Below, in pieces: positions 32,022-34,354 of a stretch of DNA of 34,354 nt (positions are counted from its first letter, which is position 1; each line of letters starts with the position of its first letter). Location of the stretch: the NCBI GenBank assembly GCA_027051195.1, contig JALUAB010000133.1, positions 11,097-45,450 of the forward strand, written 5' to 3'. The notes under the pieces are model-generated. The model had not been told where the DNA came from. It ran no database searches and saw nothing but the letters and a program-made list of their open reading frames with translations. The DNA comes from Hyphomicrobiales bacterium (lineage in GTDB: Bacteria; Pseudomonadota; Alphaproteobacteria; Rhizobiales; Aestuariivirgaceae). Both the position numbers and the translations under genes were made by a program.

Positions 32022-33436
32022 GGGGCGCCTCCCTCCGGCACGGGCGCGCGGGAGATGACGTGCGCGAAGCTGCCCATGACGGTGCCCACGCGCAGGCCCA
32101 TGGGCGGCAGGTCGTTGCCCGCCGCATCTCGGGCGGTGAACAGGGCGGGCGCGGCCTCGTCCCGCCAGACGGTGGTGGCGTAATGGAACTCGTGCCCGCG
32201 CAGGCGATTTGGCCAGGGCAGGGCGCCGCTGTGCTCCAGTTGCCGATAGCCCAGATGCAGGCGCCGGTCGGCGAAGCTGGTGGCATGGGGCAGCAGGTCG
32301 CACATGGCGTGTGCCGCGCCGTCGGCATCCACCAGCCCGCGGCCCAGCACCATGTAGCCGCCGCATTCGCCGTAGATCAACGCGCCGCGCTCGGCAGCCC
32401 GCCGCAGCCCGTCGCAGAAATTGCGGGCGGCGGCGAGTTTCCCTGCGTGCAGCTCCGGGTAGCCGCCGGGAAGGAAGATGGCGCCGGCGGTGGCATCCGG
32501 CGCCTCGTCGGCCAGCGGCGAGAAGAAGGTGATCTCCGCCCCGGCGGCGCGCCAGTCCATGAGCTGGTGCGCATAAGTGAAGCAGAAGGCCTCGTCCCGC
32601 GCGATGGCGATGCGCTGGCCCAGCGGCGGCAGGGCAGGGGCCTCGTTGGGCGCGCCGTCCAGCGCCAGCGGGCGGGTGAGATTGGCCAGCCGGCACAGGG
32701 CGACGGACTCCGCCGCGCACTCGGCGGCGTGCTTCAGCCACGCGGCCAGCTCCGGGTGTTCACCCGCAGGCACCAGGCCCAGGTGGCGCGAGGGAAGGGT
32801 CAATTCCTCGTCGCGCAGGAAACGCCCCACCACCGGCAGGCCAGTGACCTCCTCGATGACATGGGCCAGCATCTCGCCGTGGCGGGGCGTGCCCAGCCGG
32901 TTGAGGATGACGCCGGCGATGCGCACGTCCGGCCGCAGGCTGGCGAACCCGTGCAGCAGGGCGGCGGCGGAAGCACCCATGCGCGAGGCGTCCAGCACCA
33001 TGAGCACGGGAATGCCGAACATGGCGGCGAGATCGGCACTGGAGCCAATGCCGGTGAGCGCGGCGGGGTTCGCCGTGCCGGGCGCGGCTTCGGGTTCCTT
33101 CATGTCGCAGAGGTTGGCCGGACGCGCCTCGGCGGGGGCGTGCAGGGCGGCGCCATCGAACAGGCCCATCACGCCCTCGATGAGCAGCATCTCGGCATCC
33201 GCCGCCTGCGCCCGCAGCCGCGCCGCCAGCTCCGCGCGGCCCATGGCCCACGGGTCGAGGTTGACGACCTCGCGGCCGGTCGCGGCGGCATGAAAGGCCG
33301 GGTCGATGTAGTCCGGCCCCACCTTGGCGGCGGCCACCGCCACCCCCCGCGCGCGCAGCAGCGCCAGCAGGGCGGCGGTGATTACCGTCTTGCCCTGCCC
33401 GGAAGCGGGCGCGGCCATCATCAGCACTTCGGTCAT
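32018..33436 (-). CDS. cobB: Cobyrinate a,c-diamide synthase
   Basis: CobB (CbiA family) amidates the a and c side chains of (hydrogeno)cobyrinic acid. The 472-residue protein has the P-loop [34 protein letters not shown], and a C-terminal glutaminase half with [10 protein letters not shown], nucleophile Cys in [11 protein letters not shown] and HEFHY. After LFDGAAL it carries about 28 extra residues (Ala/Pro-rich, with CDMKEPEAA) before [11 protein letters not shown], which in relatives follows within a few residues. ATG 33436 is in the divergent gap with recQ. No cobalamin riboswitch is present in the 65-nt leader. First gene of cobB-cobQ-membrane protein operon. Confidence 0.95.
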   Translation of the reverse strand: MTEVLMMAAPASGQGKTVITAALLALLRARGVAVAAAKVGPDYIDPAFHAAATGREVVNLDPWAMGRAELAARLRAQAADAEMLLIEGVMGLFDGAALHAPAEARPANLCDMKEPEAAPGTANPAALTGIGSSADLAAMFGIPVLMVLDASRMGASAAALLHGFASLRPDVRIAGVILNRLGTPRHGEMLAHVIEEVTGLPVVGRFLRDEELTLPSRHLGLVPAGEHPELAAWLKHAAECAAESVALCRLANLTRPLALDGAPNEAPALPPLGQRIAIARDEAFCFTYAHQLMDWRAAGAEITFFSPLADEAPDATAGAIFLPGGYPELHAGKLAAARNFCDGLRRAAERGALIYGECGGYMVLGRGLVDADGAAHAMCDLLPHATSFADRRLHLGYRQLEHSGALPWPNRLRGHEFHYATTVWRDEAAPALFTARDAAGNDLPPMGLRVGTVMGSFAHVISRAPVPEGGAP

Positions 33437-33501
33437 GGCGTTTACATTCCCTCGCGCGGCCGGTTATCACTGGCACAGCGAAGGGCGGGGGGCAACGGCG
33501 G

Positions 33502-34354
33502 ATGAACCAGGCGGTGGACATGGAGCGCGCCCGGGAGCTGCTATCCCGGGTGTTCGGCCACGAGGACTTCCGTCCCTTGCAGGCCGACGTGGTGGCGGCG
33601 CTGCTGCGCGGTGAAAACGCCTTCCTGCTCATGCCCACCGGCGGTGGCAAGTCGTTGTGCTACCAGCTGCCCGCCATGCTGCGGCCCGGCGTGGGGGTGG
33701 TCGTCTCGCCGCTCATCGCGTTGATGGAAGACCAGGTGCTGGGCTTGCGGGAACTCGGTGTGCAGGCGGCCTTTCTCAACTCCACGCTGGATTTCCATGA
33801 AATGCGGCGCATCGAGGACGCCGTGCGCCATGGCCTTCTCGACCTGCTCTACGTCGCGCCGGAGCGGCTGATGCAGGAGCGCACGCTGGCGCTGCTCGCC
33901 GAATCGCCGCTGGCGCTTTTCGCCATCGACGAGGCCCATTGCGTCTCCCAGTGGGGGCACGACTTCCGCCCTGAATACCGCCAGCTGGAGCGGCTGGCGG
34001 AGCTGTTCCCTGATGTGCCGCGCATCGCGCTCACCGCCACCGCCGACGAGCGCACCCGCCGCGACATCATCCGCCACCTGCGGCTGGAAGAGGCCCGCGT
34101 CTTCATCGCCTCCTTCGACCGGCCCAACATCCACTACCGGGTGGCGGGCGCGGGCGCCGGAAAGACGGAGCTGTTGCGCTTCATCCGGGAACGGCACGAG
34201 GGGCATTCGGGCATCGTCTATTGCCTTTCGCGCCGGCAGGCGGAGGAGACGGCCGAATGGCTGTGCGGCAAGGGGATCGACGCGCTGGCTTACCACGCCG
34301 GGCTTTCGGCATGGGAGCGCAGCGAAAGGCAGAAACGCTTCCTGCACGGCGATG
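33502..34354 (+). CDS. recQ: ATP-dependent DNA helicase RecQ (5' part, runs off the window)
   Basis: Read directly from the sequence, because the ORF track lists no plus-strand ORF here (no stop within the window). 284 codons are present. RecQ unwinds DNA 3' to 5' in recombination repair. Visible superfamily 2 motifs are motif 0 FRPLQADVV, motif [16 protein letters not shown], motif Ia [13 protein letters not shown], motif [21 protein letters not shown] (DEAH), and motif [10 protein letters not shown]. Motif IV appears as [14 protein letters not shown], and the window ends soon after [14 protein letters not shown]. The start ATG 33502 is followed by [14 protein letters not shown], and diverges from cobB. 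The track ORFs on the other strand over this interval are shadows. Confidence 0.95.
   Translation, partial: MNQAVDMERARELLSRVFGHEDFRPLQADVVAALLRGENAFLLMPTGGGKSLCYQLPAMLRPGVGVVVSPLIALMEDQVLGLRELGVQAAFLNSTLDFHEMRRIEDAVRHGLLDLLYVAPERLMQERTLALLAESPLALFAIDEAHCVSQWGHDFRPEYRQLERLAELFPDVPRIALTATADERTRRDIIRHLRLEEARVFIASFDRPNIHYRVAGAGAGKTELLRFIRERHEGHSGIVYCLSRRQAEETAEWLCGKGIDALAYHAGLSAWERSERQKRFLHGD

Noticed and set aside
33437-33501. Cobalamin riboswitch before cobB
   Set aside because: The divergent gap is only 65 nt and lacks the conserved B12-box and core sequences.
1-34354. A new defence, secretion or biosynthetic system
   Set aside because: Nearly every gene belongs to a known housekeeping or conserved alphaproteobacterial family; no toxin-antitoxin pair, nuclease cluster, reverse transcriptase or CRISPR-like array was found. 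The unusual signals are the palindromic elements.

Overview
This is a GC-rich, densely coding chromosomal window that looks like an alphaproteobacterium. The evidence is a set of lineage markers: a PopZ-like polar organizer between a TolC-family gene and valS, a DivK-PleD pair beside DUF3572 and dinB, an EipB/DUF1849 envelope protein, and a dusB-ntrB-ntrC block next to pncC, ispF and ispD. The family or genus cannot be fixed from the sequence alone. No phage, transposase, CRISPR array, plasmid or defence module is visible. No stretch over 300 bases lacks a gene; the longest gaps are about 294 nt (23548-23841), 265 nt (8327-8591) and 239 nt (180-418).

Layout: 1-418 holds a repeat fragment and tRNA-Cys(GCA). 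419-8326 carries tolC-family gene, popZ-like, valS, gatB and a membrane-anchored EEP-family protein, all on the plus strand. 8592-10364 has a small Sel1-like protein, a small secreted protein and an exported two-domain rhodanese. 10424-12364 has a ridA-HIT operon diverging from eipB. 12584-15981 is a minus-strand run (DUF3572, HAD phosphatase, ROK sugar kinase, dinB) diverging from divK-pleD. 18092-19491 is a metal-efflux unit: a Cys/His-rich CDF transporter diverging from a MerR regulator. 19470-21262 is ispD-ispF with pncC downstream. 21401-25299 is dusB-ntrB-ntrC. 25306-28757 has ribF, a conserved hypothetical, aat and a LysE-type exporter. 28835-33436 has a lipoprotein serine protease, a membrane protein, cobQ and cobB. 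recQ runs off the right edge; it is absent from the ORF track because its stop lies outside the window.

Functional themes are protein synthesis (valS, gatB, tRNA-Cys, dusB, aat), cell-cycle and polarity control (PopZ-like, DivK, PleD), nitrogen regulation (NtrBC), cofactor and isoprenoid synthesis (IspD, IspF, RibF, CobB, CobQ, PncC), envelope upkeep (TolC, EipB, lipoprotein protease) and DNA repair (DinB, RecQ). Several pairs are tightly coupled by 4-nt ATGA overlaps: ispD/ispF, dusB/ntrB, HAD/ROK and cobB/cobQ.

The most unusual signal is a group of palindromic elements rather than any gene. A 59-nt near-perfect palindrome lies in frame inside cobQ and adds an interdomain segment of about 20 residues. 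A 62-nt palindrome supplies the C-terminal residues and stop codon of the ROK kinase gene. A roughly 147-bp imperfect inverted-repeat element separates ntrB from ntrC, and what looks like a fragment of the same class sits at the left edge. A weaker palindrome falls in an apparently extended segment of ribF. Whether they are dispersed families can only be settled by a genome-wide search.
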